From positions 10,631,307-10,695,306 of the forward strand of contig JARCOQ010000016.1 in assembly GCA_029207755.1 (NCBI GenBank): a DNA stretch of 64,000 nucleotides. The letters run 5' to 3'. How positions within the stretch are numbered: the stretch's first letter is position 1; each line of letters begins with the position of its first letter. The stretch is from Chamaea fasciata (Eukaryota; Chordata; Aves; Passeriformes; Sylviidae). Positions 24,715-37,588 of this stretch are shown here, piece after piece. A program made the position numbers and the translations under genes. The notes beneath the pieces were generated by a model, which saw nothing but the letters and a program-made list of their open reading frames with translations, had not been told where the DNA came from and did no database searches.

Positions 24715-26040
24715 GCAGCGGGGCCCCCTGTTAGGCAGAGCTGGGGCTGGCAGCTCTGTTCTGGAGCCCTGCTGTGGCTGGAGGGACCAGAGCTGGGGCC
24801 ACAGCTCTGAACACCATCCCCACCACTCTTCCCACTCTCTGGCAAGGTCTAAAAAATATCATTAACATTTGTATTCAGATGTGCTCTCCCTGCCCCTTCT
24901 CACATGCAGCAAAAGAGGTGATTTAAAATTTATCAGCAAGTGTCAAGATAACCTGTGCAATTCAGCATCAAAGTGCAAAGACCAGTGCGAGATGACAGCT
25001 GCAGCATCCATGGAGTCACATGTTTTATCCCAGTAAGTACATGAAAATTGCAATGTGCTTTTCTGCTATTCAGGCTGAAGGGCTCCTTTAGCACCGACCA
25101 GCTCCTGATATCAAAGTGAATGATTTCTTTCATTATTCCTGGTTATGAAGCCTATTTTCTTGTTATTTGTCATTTGTGAAGCAATTTGGTTTAAAGATGG
25201 CTCAAAGCTTTTGTATTGAGCAATCAGGAAGAAAGTAGGGAAGGAATAACTAAGGGGAAGATTGGGATTCTTCATCTCATCCTGCATAACGAAGCACAGG
25301 AGCTGTCACATGTCTAGCAAGACCCATTCCTAGCAGCCGGATTGCATGAGCTCTGTGAGGGTCAGGCGATTTCCAGGCTGGTGGGGGTGCAGGAGAGGGG
25401 TTCAGCTCAGCGATTTCAGCTACTCCAGAACTAACAGCCCCTCTGGGACATGCCAGTAATTAAAGTGACTTTGGAGCCAGCAACTTTCTGCAACTCACAA
25501 ATTTGGGCTTAAGAGCCAATCAATTGTGCAGTTGTTTTTGCACCACCAGAAATGGAGTATGGATCTGCTGAAGGAATTTTAGAGGGGCTTTTTATCCTCC
25601 CATCTGCAGCTGGGCTGCTATTCCTCATGCTGAAAAGCCAGCCATAAGAGTGTCCTGAAAACCAGCCCTGTGCCGCTGCAGGGCTTATATATCGCTCGCC
25701 GAGGAGCAATACCGTGGCAGCAGCTAGGAGGGAAACAAGAGGCAGAATCAATTCTCCAGCAAGTGTTGTTTGATTTTGTCATAAACCCCTAATATTCCAT
25801 ATTTAAAAATGTAGCTACTCAGCCTGGAGATGAAAAGCCGTGTCATTCAAATGCCACGGAGGGCAGCTGCAGGTGGTGGGCGTCTGCCGATTCCCACTCC
25901 AGCAGATGGGCACGGGGCTGCCTGGTGCTGCTGGGCTGAGCCAGCCCCAGCCCCAGCCCAGCCCGCTCACAGCCTGACACCGCGCCTGCAGCCCGCTTCC
26001 CATCCCATCGTGCGGGACCGTGTGCCCAGTGCTATCGCAG

Positions 26041-26240
26041 CTGGAACCAGCGGGGCTCAGTGTCCCACAGCTGTCCCTCCCCGCGGGGCACATGTCCCTC
26101 CTCACGGGTCTCTCTCCCGCCCCGTGAGCTCGACTGGAGCCAGCAGGACTCAGTGTCCCAAAGCCTCTCCGTCCCCGCAGGGCACACGTCCCTCCCCTTG
26201 GGGCTCTCCCCCGGTCCCTGCGCTCGGCTGGAGCCCCGGC
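26041..26240 (+). repeat. 93/94-bp tandem repeat, two full copies plus start of a third
   Basis: CTGGAACCAGC begins at 26041, CTGGAGCCAGC at 26134 and CTGGAGCC at 26228. Each full copy contains a CTCAGTGTCCCA block, a GTCCC..CCCGC..GGGCACA block and a further GTCCCTCC. The copies are GC- and CpG-rich, producing a local CpG cluster (26030-26340). Confidence 0.85.
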
Positions 26241-26851
26241 CCCGGGGCTGAGGGCTGTCCCAGGGGAGCAGGGACATCACACCGTGCGGCCGGGCAGCCT
26301 CTGCGGGGGTGCCACGAGTGTCCTCAGCACCAGGGGCTCGTCTTGCGGCTGTAGGAGATGCTGCTCGCCACGAAGAGCTGCTGGTGCTTTGCACTCCAGA
26401 TGAGCAGCTTTGCTCCCAAGTGCAGAAGTAGGAATGCCAGTGCTTTCCACAGGATATTTTTACTGGCTGCTCATGGAGAAGTGGCACTGCAAGTCTAAAA
26501 TAGCTAGTGATGTAAAAGCAAATATAGGGAATGTGCCTGCAGAGGCCCCTCCCGCAGGAGACCGATTCCATCTGCTCCGGTACCAAGCACATTTCAAAGG
26601 AGTTTTAGTCCAGTTTCAGGAATTTGGTTCTCTCTCTGCACTCTGTATTTTAAGACTAAAGTGAAACAGGGTGACGTGAGCAGCTTTTAACATGCACACA
26701 GCATCCCCCCGCCTCTTGGAAGCAGCCCCAGCTATGTCTGCAGTGGATCCCTCTGGGTGGTCATGGACCTTCTTGGGGCTTCCTGCCTTTGGGACTCTTA
26801 AGACCTATATATTCCTAATTTAATGAAGATCTATGTTTTTCAATGAGTTTC

Positions 26852-26865
26852 AAAAAAAAAAAAAA
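26852..26865 (+). repeat. Poly-A tract (A14)
   Basis: Fourteen A are followed by TCC. I see no retroposon body or target-site duplication attached to it. Confidence 0.9.
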
Positions 26866-27779
26866 TCCTTCTTTACACCACCGAACACCTGCCCCTGGAA
26901 TGTTGTTCCCAGCCAGAACAGCTCCATGGTTTCCCTTGTGGTGGAGCCAGGCTCCTGAGACAGTGCCCAGGCTGTCACCCCGTGGCACTGTCTCTGTGCA
27001 GAAGGGGATGTGGAGGAGCTGGGAGGGCCCAGAGCAGCTGGGGCAGGGGCTGGGGCCACCCCCCATCTCTCCCCTCCTTGCCTACACCCAAGGCCCAGCT
27101 TGAAGGGTCCTTCTGCTCCCTGTGCCTTGTCTCCCCACGTTGCCATCCCACCTCCCTGCCCTGTAACATCTCTCCTGGCCCCTACATGAAACATCTGCTG
27201 GGAGGAACACGAATACAATGATCCTCTTAGAAATGTGCTTTATCAAGCTTGCCTTTCTCCCAGGAAACCTGCAATTAGCTCTGTGCTGATTAGAAGTCCC
27301 TTCTAGTGAAGGGAGCTGGTGAAGGTGGGCTGGGGTGCAGCAGGTAATAGTCATGCTGGAGCATTGAAAATTAATTGTAAAAGTGGGAGAAATGTAAAAA
27401 CATGTGGTACGTGTAATGCATCATCAAAGCAGAATGCCAGCTCCAGTGCTGCCCTTGTGCATCCCAGCCCCCTCAGTTGGTCAGGGCTCACTGCTGGGCT
27501 TTGAGCACCCTGACAAAGGAGGATGTTACGCCAGCTCAGCAAAGGGCTCTGCTGCCTGCGGCTCCGGGCACGGCAGCGCGGTTTCAGCCCAGTGTCCCCA
27601 CCCACAGGGACACACTGCTCCATGGCAGGCCACTGGATGGGGTCACCTCACAGACTGGTGACAGAGGGACACCCAGGCTCTACAACTTCTCCTGCAAGAC
27701 ACACACATGTAGCAGCTCTGTTCAAGGCTGCATTCTTAAAATTACAGCAGTCTGGAGGCAGAAAGAAAGCCTCTTCCAT

Positions 27780-28110
27780 GACTGAAAATTAAAGATACTG
27801 CTTCCTGATCATTGTAAAATTGACTTCTAAAATAAGATACTTAATTAAATGTATCCATTCTTCTGATACTACTCAAAAGAGTTAAGTCCAGAAATGATGC
27901 AGAGATACTGAGGGATAATGTATTCATGGGGATGGTTATCTGCCTCATAAAGGCATTATGAAAGTAGCAAAAGTAATTGCATTATATTTATGTCGATTCT
28001 CTTATTTAACTTGGCTGCAAATGAAGTATTCTGTATTGAACTGCAACCCATTTTAATTTACAAAACCAGCCCTGCTTTGCTCAGTAGTATTGCAACTAAT
28101 GAAAAATGAC
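27780..28110. promoter_or_regulatory. AT-rich candidate conserved non-coding element
   Basis: About 330 bp of unique AT-rich sequence (CTTAATTAAATG, TAATTGCATTATATTTATGT, CATTTTAATTTAC) without repeats or coding potential, flanked by GC-rich DNA. Confidence 0.25.
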
Positions 28111-31100
28111 TCAAAGGAGTAGATCTTTTCCATATGAATGCTCGTATAGACCTCAAGCAGGCACTCGATGGATGGAGCAGCTGCCGGGGCTGAGGAGCTG
28201 TGTGCTGGTGGGGAGAATGAGCTCTAGTTTGCTCTGAAACTTGCAGGAGTGGAGGGCTCACCTCCTGGGAGGTGCAGCTGGAGCCTTTTGGGAGCACTGC
28301 CTTCAGCCTTTTCCCTGCAAGCAGGTCTTGCTGCAGCCATCTCTGCTCCTCAAGGCCCAGCTCTGCTCCCTTGGGGTGGGATGTTCCTGACCTGAGGTGG
28401 GGTCTGTCTTGGACACGTTAGGGAGGAGCAGGGCTGTATGGGGCTGCCCATCAGGTGACAGTGACACCTCAGCCACAGCAGAGCTGCCGGAGTGGCAGGA
28501 CGTGCCCTTCACTGCAGGCAGAGAGGCAGCGATGGCAGCACCCTCCTGTCCCCATGTCACTGCTGTGCACTAATCCAGCCTGATGTTTCTGCACACAGAG
28601 GCATTCCTGAGTGTGCTCAAACATGGTAATTTATTATTATTTATTTACAGGCGACAGAATGTCTTCTGACCTTTCTGTCCTGCTGGGCTGACTCGGAAGC
28701 TCTGGCTCTGACAGTGTCTTGTACATCTAAAGAATGCCAAAAGCGATGTTGTCCTGGCCTGAATCCTGGCAGCAGGAGGCTGGTGTGGCCACGGGAGGCC
28801 GTGTTTGCTCCAGCTGACAGGAGCAGTCGGAGGCAGCAGTGCTGGCCCGGTGGGCTCGGGCAGCTCCCTGTACCGGTGGGCAGGGAGGGCTCCAGGCCAG
28901 GCAGCCACCCTGATGGTCAGCTCCTCCTCTCTGCCGTGCTCCAAAGTGCTTTACCTCCCTCTGCACCCTCCAAACCCAGGCTCAGCCACCTCCATCAGCA
29001 GGTCCCTGCATGTCTCATCAATCTCCCAGCTTGACATTTTGCATAACATCTAAGGGAAAGCAGAGGCTCTGCTGCTCTGGGGCCTCTCCTGCACTCTCTG
29101 CTCCATCTCCAGCTGGCAATGCCTCAGTGCTGTGGCCATCAGCCCAGTTCTTCTCACTGGAGCCAGGAATGCAAGTCCCTGTCAGTTCCCTGCAGCCATT
29201 GTGCCCTCTCCTCCTGCCTCTGCTGCTCTGCAGATTCAGGACATCTTGAGGATGCACTGCCCTGCTCTGAATTTTGGCTGAGCAAAACCCTCCCCGTTGT
29301 TGTGGGCAGGGCTGGGAGCCCAGAGCAGAGCTGGGGCTGGAGGACGTGTGATGGGTATGAAGGCTTCTGCCCTTCCAGGTTTGTCAGAGGAGGTTTTGTT
29401 TGCATAATTCTGGGGGTCACTGCTCATCCTCCAGGTCTCTGACAGTGCGGGGTGGGCACTGCGGGGTGAGCTCCCTGAACCTGCCCACGTGCACCCTGCA
29501 CAGCCCTGACATCCCACCCTGGTCTGGCTGCCTGCAGAGGGGCTGTGTGCCCAGCCTGCCCCATGTCCCTCACCCACCCTCCCTTGTGGAAGCAGGAGCG
29601 TGGGTGCTTATGAAGCACATCTGAAGGCCGCTGCTGGCGGGCAGACGTGGCAATACAGAGATTTTCATTGTCACTGACAATATTAATGTTGCGTGATTTA
29701 CAGTCTCTGGCGCGCTCGCTCTGCTGGCAGCACAGCAGCTGCTTCGGGCCCATTTGGGTGGTTTAGATCTGTCCTTGAGGGTGTAATAGAGTTATTGAGA
29801 GGGAGCAAACATTGATTGATTTGTATTGACTTGCTTGGCAGACAGTTTCATGTGGTTGTGTGGGAGCAAAGGTTTGGGACAGGGGACCACCGGATAAGGG
29901 ACAGGGACTCACTGGGTACTTACTGGGCACCCCAGAGCCAACCCCACTTACCTGCCCTGGAAGTGCAGCCTCAATGTGCTGAGCCACGTCCCTGCCACTG
30001 GTATTTGGTTCCTGGCTCTGGGCAGCAGCAGAGGCCAGTGTGGCCCTGTCCTGGTGGCACTCGCAGCTGCTCACCGCTGGGTCCCTGTGTGGGCCCTGCC
30101 TGGTGCCAGTGGTGCTCACTGACCTCCAAGGCTTGTGCCTACTGCAGCTCACCCACACCTGATGGTGCCCTGCTCTCCTCACTCCAGACATCCAAGGCAA
30201 TCACAGAACTGCTGCCAGTGTGTGGGCTAAAGGGGCAGTGCTGGAGGGAAAGTTGTGAACATATTTCTTGCCAGCATGACTGACAGCAGGACAGATGCCC
30301 TGCACATCCCTGCTCCCACCACACAGCAGTAATGAGATGGATGCAGAACTGGGATCACTGTCAGCAGGGCCAGAGGGCAGGAGCTGTGGGAGCAGCCAGC
30401 CCAGCTGCCACAGCAGCAGCCAGAGAAGGAAATGCCTCCTCAGCTGGCAGCTGTGGGCACAGGGTACAGGTACAGGCTGGGCTCCAGCAGCCAGTGGCCA
30501 CCTCCTTCCCAGCAAGGGCCAGTCAAAAGCCCGTGAGAGGGCAAGGGGCTCAGTGGGTTCAGGGGACTTGGGCTGGGGGTCAGCTGCCCCTGCTCCTCTG
30601 GTGCTTCAGGCATCTGCTGTGGCAGCTCCTGCTGAGTGGCACCCCAAGACATCATTGAATTCACACTTGGGTTTAACTCATTATCCTGTCAATATTTTGG
30701 CATTTCAAATGATTCACACTTGCTTCAGTTATAAGAATTAGGGTGTTTAGACAATTCTACCCACCCTGCCTGGTGTTCCTGGCTGCCAGGTGTGTAACCC
30801 ATCCCTGCTCCAGCCCCTTGGTCAGAGGAGGGTCTCCCCTGGGACTCAGCTCTTGTCCTCCTCACCTGCCTGGGCAAACTGTGTGTGGCCCCTCATGAGG
30901 TCCCTCATGGGTGTGGGGTGGGGCTGAGGACCTGACTGGTGCCAGCATTCCCCTTCCATCCAGAAATGAGCAGCATTCACTAAAGGCAGCATCTGTCCTG
31001 GAAGTGCCCTGCAGACTTGCTAGGAAATTAATAGCTCTGTTTCCTCCTTCTGTGGTGCAGAATTGTAATTCTTCTGGCACAACGAAGAGCTCTGCCCAGT

Positions 31101-33729
31101 GGTGCAGGAGGGACGGATGGGAGCAGGCTCTGCAAAAGGACATTTAGAACTGATCTCTGGAAAACATTTATCACAGGGGGACCAGCAGGAATAATGAATA
31201 GCCCCCTGTGCACAGCTGAGAAAGGCAGGAGATGAAACCTGTGGACAGTCCCTGCACAGGACCAGGAGGTGCTGCTGGGGCCCATGGGCAGTTCTCCTGA
31301 CCCCCTGGGATGGAGAGCAGTGCAGGGTGCTGGAGGGAGGGAGGGCATCTCCATGCAGGAGTTCACCTTATTCTCCTTTTGCCACCTCCCATCAACCTTC
31401 CAAATCCTCCCTACAGACCCTCTGTGCCTCTGGGACCTTCTGAGGGCATAAAAATCCCACTTTGGTCTGTGATTATTTTATCCAAATCACCAGGTTGATA
31501 CTGGAGCAGCTTATAAGTACCCAGGACCAACTTTGGAGTGTTTAAATGAAGAAAATAAATTTGGGGAAAAAAAAAAAAGCAAGCAAAGGAACTGTTACAG
31601 CATTTGCTGCTTCCATGATATTTTAATTAAATTCCTTGAAAAGAGCCTAAGCATTTCCTGCCTGAATATCTCAGCCTGTGGCCTGGGCACCCGTTGGTCT
31701 CTGCTCCACAGCCTCTCCCTTTTTGTAGGAGCCCAGCTTTGGGTCTGATCAGCCCCAAGCCAGGAGTCTCCCTCCAGTTTCCCCAAAATCACTGCAGTGG
31801 GGTCCAACCAGCCCCAGCAGGTTCCATGCCCTGGGCCAGGGGCTTTGCTGAGCTGCCAACCCACACATAGGGACATGCCCCAGGCAGGCAGGAATACAGG
31901 CTCTGAGGCAGGTTAGTGCCAAGCTCATTTGTGGGTTTTATTCCCTTCTTGCCCATGTTGCCCTCCCCTTCTGTGCTCTGAAAATATAAACCTGCATCAC
32001 AACACTACACTGGGCTCTGAAAGTCATCAGTCAAAGGCGTGTAAAATATGTATTTGTAACAGGAACACAAATTCATCATCTTTGGAACAAGTAAATACTT
32101 CCTATTTTGAGTTCCATGACAAAGTGTGCATCAAGACATATTATGTAAAATGGACAAGTTAAATTCAATTGGGCCTGAGTTAACATCAGCATTAGAAACT
32201 TCACTCCTGCATTTTTAAGATTTTGAAATTCCAATCCATAGTTTCGCTGCTGGGGTCAGGTTGAAGACTTTGCTTTTCATACCTGGGGTGCCCATGCTTC
32301 ATGCAGAACATTTTCTGAAGTGTGTGGCGCTTGACGCTCCCAAACAGCAGCACCCATAAGTCCTCAGCACAGAACGTGCTCACCAGGAATCCACAAGAGG
32401 CAACTGTGTCTCATTTGAGCAGCTCATCCCCTGACCTGCCCCGGTATTTGTGTGGTCAGCACAAGCATTTGGATGTCAGCAGCACAGCTCGTGCCACTGG
32501 AGGAGGTGACATGTGGATGACAATGACCTGCAGCTCCGTGGGAAAGCAGCCACTTCCTTCCCAGGGCGGCCCTGCCCTCCAGACCTACCCACCCCAGGGC
32601 TGTGGGCTCGGGCTCCCTCCTTTCCCCTGTGGTTGTTTCCAACCCTCTTTGTGCTGCTTTGGGGTTGGTCTCTCACCTCTGGCAAGTCGAGGAGCAGAGG
32701 TTTATGCAGCATATCCTGCTTCTCTGGGAATGGCAGAGAAAGCTTTCTGTAATCATAAAGGAACACATTCACCTGGAGATTGTTAGCTCAGACCCCTTGG
32801 TGAAAGTGTGCTCATTGAAATACATCTCAACTCTTTCATAGAAAAGGTAGAAATTCCTCTGCTGTTCCTCTCCAATGTTTTATATAACAAGCTGCTGAGC
32901 TCCAAGCGCTGATCTCAAACACTTATTCAAGACTCGAGATTTAACCATTACTTTTGAAAGCACGGTTGTTATTTTCCTTGTTACATTTTAGAGAGGCAGA
33001 GAGAGGCGGGGTGGTTTTCTGGCCCATACTTTGCTTCACTGTGGGTTGTGCTCCAACAGGGCTCATCCTGTGCCTAGCCAGGACCAGGACTATGCTGATG
33101 TACCCCCTCAGTCCCTGCTGCCCCCCAGTCCACCAGCATGTGGGATCACTTCTCACTGGGAAGGCCAGCCCTGGCTGAGAGAGGGTCCAGAGGAGTCTGC
33201 CCCTGATGAGGAGTTTTGCTCCTGCTGCAGATTTTGGAGCCGAGCTGGGGATGAGCTGGGGGCTGGCACCTGCTCAGAAGTGAAAAGACTTCAGCATGGT
33301 GGGTGCCCCAACTCATGGTGGGGATTTTGTAAGCCACTTGTGACCTGCAGTTGGTCTCAGCTCTTCCAGCTGGCAGACACAGAGTGGCACCTGAGGATAG
33401 TCCCATAAATGTCCAGGTTTCCTGTGTTGGCTCCTGAGCCATCCACAGAAGAACCATGTGAAGTTCCAGTGCCTCTGGAGCTCAGTGTGGAGCACTCACA
33501 GCCCTGCGGTGCTGGCAGGGAGCCATGGCTGGTTCCCTGTGAACCTGTTCCTCTGCACAGCCTGAAGTGCTGTCCCCACTGTGCAGCCAGGCTCCAGATC
33601 CATCTCTGAGGTCTGGGGGCTGCCACTGGCACCCTCCCTCCAAGCACCCTGACAAAGCACAGGGCAGCAGAGCAGCTGAGATTCATTAGGCCTTCAATCC
33701 TAGCAGAGCACAGACAGGAGCACGGTGTG

Positions 33730-33900
33730 TTTGTTTTTGAGCAGGGCACATGTCACCGTAAATGCCAGCGGCCTTGGTGCTCAGAATAATAAATGTGCAA
33801 ACAGCAATTAACAGTTACGTCTTCTGCGCACATGCAAAGGACATAATTAGCCAGTTCCATCTGTTAATTATACCTGGCATGGTGTAGATATTCATATCCC
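33730..33900. promoter_or_regulatory. AT-rich candidate conserved non-coding element
   Basis: The block contains CAATTAACAGTTACGTC, CATGCAAAGG, CATAATTAGCC and TGTTAATTATACC with two retained CpGs. It is compact, unique and non-coding. Role inferred. Confidence 0.25.
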
Positions 33901-35079
33901 AGCCAGAACTCAGAGAAGGAAGGTGAGCTTGTGCAAGCAAAGCTTCTCTCATTCAAACATTAGATCCCTTAAGCCTCATCTCCCCTCTCCTGGGTGCTGC
34001 TGAAAGCAGGAGGGCACAGCTCCCATTGCCTGCTCCAGCCCCTCACTGGGGCTTTCCCTAGTGGCATTTTTTCACTTGGTGAGGCCCCAGCAATAGCTTC
34101 TCACTGGAAATATCTGCAGAGCCCTTTGCAAGCATTTTCCAGAGACAGCTTGGCTCAAAGCCCATCCACGGTGGTTCCTGTACTGCAGCAGGAGCTCTGG
34201 GCTAGACCTTGGGGACTGATGAGGCTGAGCCCAGCTCAGACAGGGCAGGAGCATTACACAGTGCCCTGACAGTGCCTGGAGCTGGCACTCCCCCATGGGA
34301 GTTTCCAGCTCCAAGGAGGTGGAGGATGGATGTGGCTGCCTTGCCACACAGCAGCTGTGGGTGAGGGTGGAGGCAGCTCTGGGGAAGGGGCTGGAGACAG
34401 TGCCAAGGAGCCTGGTGTGCGGGGTGCTGCCTGGGGACCATCGGTGCAGCTCCCACCCTGCCACCTCTACCATTAGGAGCAACTCCACATTCCAGCAGGG
34501 AGGGCAAAGACCAAGCCCTGGCTCACAGCCCCATTCCTGTGTGCTAATTTCAAACAGACTTGCAGGATGTGCTCTCATGGATCTAAGCAAGCAGCAGAAT
34601 CTTAACTATCAGAGCTCCTTGCTGGCTGATAAAATATGGATAAAGGAGCCATCACTTCAGAGCAGCAGGAAGAAAAATAATTGCCAAGGTTGGCTCTCAT
34701 TTGAATATTGTTAAAACCCTTGTAGCGTGGTGATGGCTGCTGCAGGTTCATTCTGCTTCTGGGAATAATTTTGCCAGACAAGATTTCACTCTGCACAGAG
34801 CAGTGGTAACAAGGGGTGCCTGCTAATTGCCCCAGCAGCCCCAAGTGGTCTGCCTGCTCCAGCCAGGTCCCTCCACCCTGGCAGGGGAACCTCGGGTGTC
34901 GCAGCCCCACGCACCAGCTGGGATGCAGCAGGAAATAGTGTGAGCCATGGAGGAAGGAGCCACAGAGAGAGGAGCTGAGTTTTGGTATGATTTGGTTTGA
35001 TTTGAACAGGCTTTTTAGGGTGGGGTTTTTGTTGGCTTTTTCCCCCGAGCCGGTGCAGAGGCTGACAAGGACGGTAAAG

Positions 35080-35345
35080 TGACACTGACTAATTGAATTC
35101 TGAACTAGCAGGAGCAATGCAAATATCTGACAAATTGATTTAATTGCGTTCACGTACAATAAAGCTGAGATCTAAAAGGTCAGCTAGAAAATGGAAAGGG
35201 TCCCTGGAGTGCTAACAGGAGGAAGCTGACTTTAATACACATTCATCACATTTTATCATCTAATTAGTTCACACAATGCCAGACTGATAGACAGAGGCCT
35301 AAACAAAAGTATCGATTGATTATTAGCCACATATCTATCATATTG
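35080..35345. promoter_or_regulatory. AT-rich block with perfect octamer motif, candidate enhancer
   Basis: It contains ATGCAAAT (35117-35124), the POU-factor octamer, together with GATTTAATTGCG, TCTAATTAG, and TATCGATTGATTATT, which resembles PBX/HOX or ONECUT sites. The clustering of distinct developmental-factor motifs suggests an enhancer. Conservation cannot be tested here. Confidence 0.3.
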
Positions 35346-35769
35346 CCTGGAGCTGGCTGTCAGTATGGGCTGGCAACTCCTGCCCGGTGTATCAGCAGAG
35401 GGGGGCATTTGATATATAGTTTTTCTATAGCAGAATTTAGACTCTGGAAAGTGTTTTACACAGACACTGAATGATAAAGATCCCTGCAAAAGCTCTCTAG
35501 CAAAACCACCATCAAAACCCAGCCAGTCTTGCCTGCATTGAGAATATTTATGAGCGTGTGGGCAGCCAGCCCTGCTGGGTGAGGAGTGTCCAGCCCCAGC
35601 ATTGCTCAGCACCTTCTCTGCCGTGCTGGGACGCTGCTCCTGCCCCTCTAATTCCCCACGGTGCCAACACACCCCGGGACACTTGAGCTCCTTGCACACG
35701 CTGGTCCAGAGCCAGTGCTTCCCCTTTCCTGGCTGGGATCCTCCCTGGAGGAGAGAGGGCAGGTCCAGG

Positions 35770-36140
35770 GTCAGCTCGGCATCCCTCAGGTGCCGCGGGG
35801 CTGAGCCCAACCTGTGTCCGCTGTGCTGGAGGCAGAGCCCCGCTCTGCTCTCCCGGCCCCTCGGCCGCGCTCCCCGGGGCTGAATTTACTCCTCATTAGT
35901 AGGATGGCAAAGTTGGAATTCCAAGGTGGCTGGAACCGGTCGCTGCCAGCCGGGAAGGAGCTGTGGCAGCGCCGGCAGCCGCCGGCCCATCGGTAACCCG
36001 CGCTGGGGCTCAGACACAGGCGAGAGGATGACCACGGACAGCGGCTCCTGTCCCGCTCCAGTCACCACCGCCTCGCAGCTGGAAGTGGGGCCAGCCTGGA
36101 GCAAGGGCCGCAGCCCGGGGGCGCTTTGGAGGTGTGAGGG
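35770..36140. promoter_or_regulatory. Moderate CpG cluster
   Basis: CpG density rises above the local background (GGCCGCGCTCCCCGGGG at about 35862 and GCGCCGGCAGCCGCCGG at about 35970) and falls away by about 36140. No coding exon or consensus promoter element stands out. It could be a weak CpG-island promoter or an orphan island. Confidence 0.3.
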
Positions 36141-37545
36141 GACCCCTCTGAAAACTGGAAAACACCGCACAGAGCACCGGCAAACCAAGGATGAGAACCG
36201 AGTCTGCAAAGTCACACTCCAGTCCTGCCGCACACCTACACCTGCCTCTATTTGCATTATTTTTGTCAGAACATATGGGATGAGACCTCACTAAAGCGCC
36301 TCGTTTTCCCTTTTCCTTTTTCTCGGGCTTTATTAATTTGTATTCAGGATTATCTAATCATTTGGGCTTTAAATATCTACAGTTAGAAAAAAGAGATTTG
36401 ACTATGGCCTGATTCAGAAGAATTAGCTTCTGCAAAGATTGACATGCTCAACAGCTGCCAAAATAACATCAGACTTGTAAAGAAAATGTCTTCACTTTTT
36501 TATTGTTAAAAAGTGAGTGGGGTTAATAACGGGGATGGGGGCATTGAATCTGCGCACAGACTGTGCTGGATCCCGTTGTTAGACTGAGCTCTGAGCTCAG
36601 AGCCCAGAAGTGAAGCAGTTCTCGGTGTGAATGTTCAGCAGGGGTGGGGTGCAGGTGGAGCCCGGGCCTCGGCTCACCCGCGGGGCAGCACCCACAGCTC
36701 AGCAGCCACGTCTCGCTCCCGAGCCAGCCCCAACACTGGGAAAACCTTCCCTGGGAGACCTCTGGCAGCGCAGGGCTGGCCAGGGTGCGTCCCCTGAGTG
36801 CTGTGGGGTGTGCCCTGCCCGCACGCAGGATTCCCGTCCGCCGGCGGGGGAAGGAGCCCTGGCAGCCCTGCAGCACCAGCCTGCACCGGATCATCTCCCA
36901 CCGGCAATTTATCGTCGTTCTCAGTGGCTCCGGGAAGGGAGCAGAAGGGCCTGGGCACAGCGTGGTGAGCAGGCTCGGGCACTGGGCTGGCTCTGCAGCC
37001 TGGTGTGGCTCTGACCCGGAGAGTGCTTCCTACATTCCGGGGTTTAGCCTGACCCTCATTATCTCTCTGAACAGACTACCACAGCTAATCTATTTTGAAC
37101 AAAGCTAGAAATAAAAGGATAATCAGGTTATCCCAAATGACAGCTGCAACATCTGTATTTTCTGATACACTGGCACTTTTGTTTTACAGCATATTGTAAT
37201 GAAGCTGAAAAACTTGTCAATTATATTTCTTTTGTCCCTTCCTCAAAGGAGTAATAGTTGGCTCTCCAAAAGAATATAAATTGATGCCAAATGTGGGAAA
37301 CAGGGTATTTCTGCAGTATCTGTCATTTATTCCTGACTTTGTGCACAAGCCCCCTCCCTGCAGCAGTAAGCACGTGTGGCCCCAGCCCTTCCCTGGCTGG
37401 TGGGCAGTGTCTGGAGCTGCCTTCTGGAACCTTCAACAAGTTGAGTTTCCAGCCAGAGCCCCTCCCCGAGCTGCCCCAGGCCCAGAGCTCAGCACTCACT
37501 GGCCCAGGCACTCGGGGGTCTCATGCCCAGGCCCACAGTGCAGCA

Positions 37546-37588
37546 GTGGATGTCACAGTGCCACACTGGTGGATGTCACAGTGCCACA
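37546..37588 (+). repeat. 20-bp direct repeat, 23-bp period
   Basis: GTGGATGTCACAGTGCCACA occurs at 37546-37565 and again, identically, at 37569-37588. A short local duplication. Confidence 0.9.

Noticed and set aside
26852..26865. Poly-A run as the tail of a processed pseudogene
   Set aside because: No gene-like body upstream, no target-site duplication.
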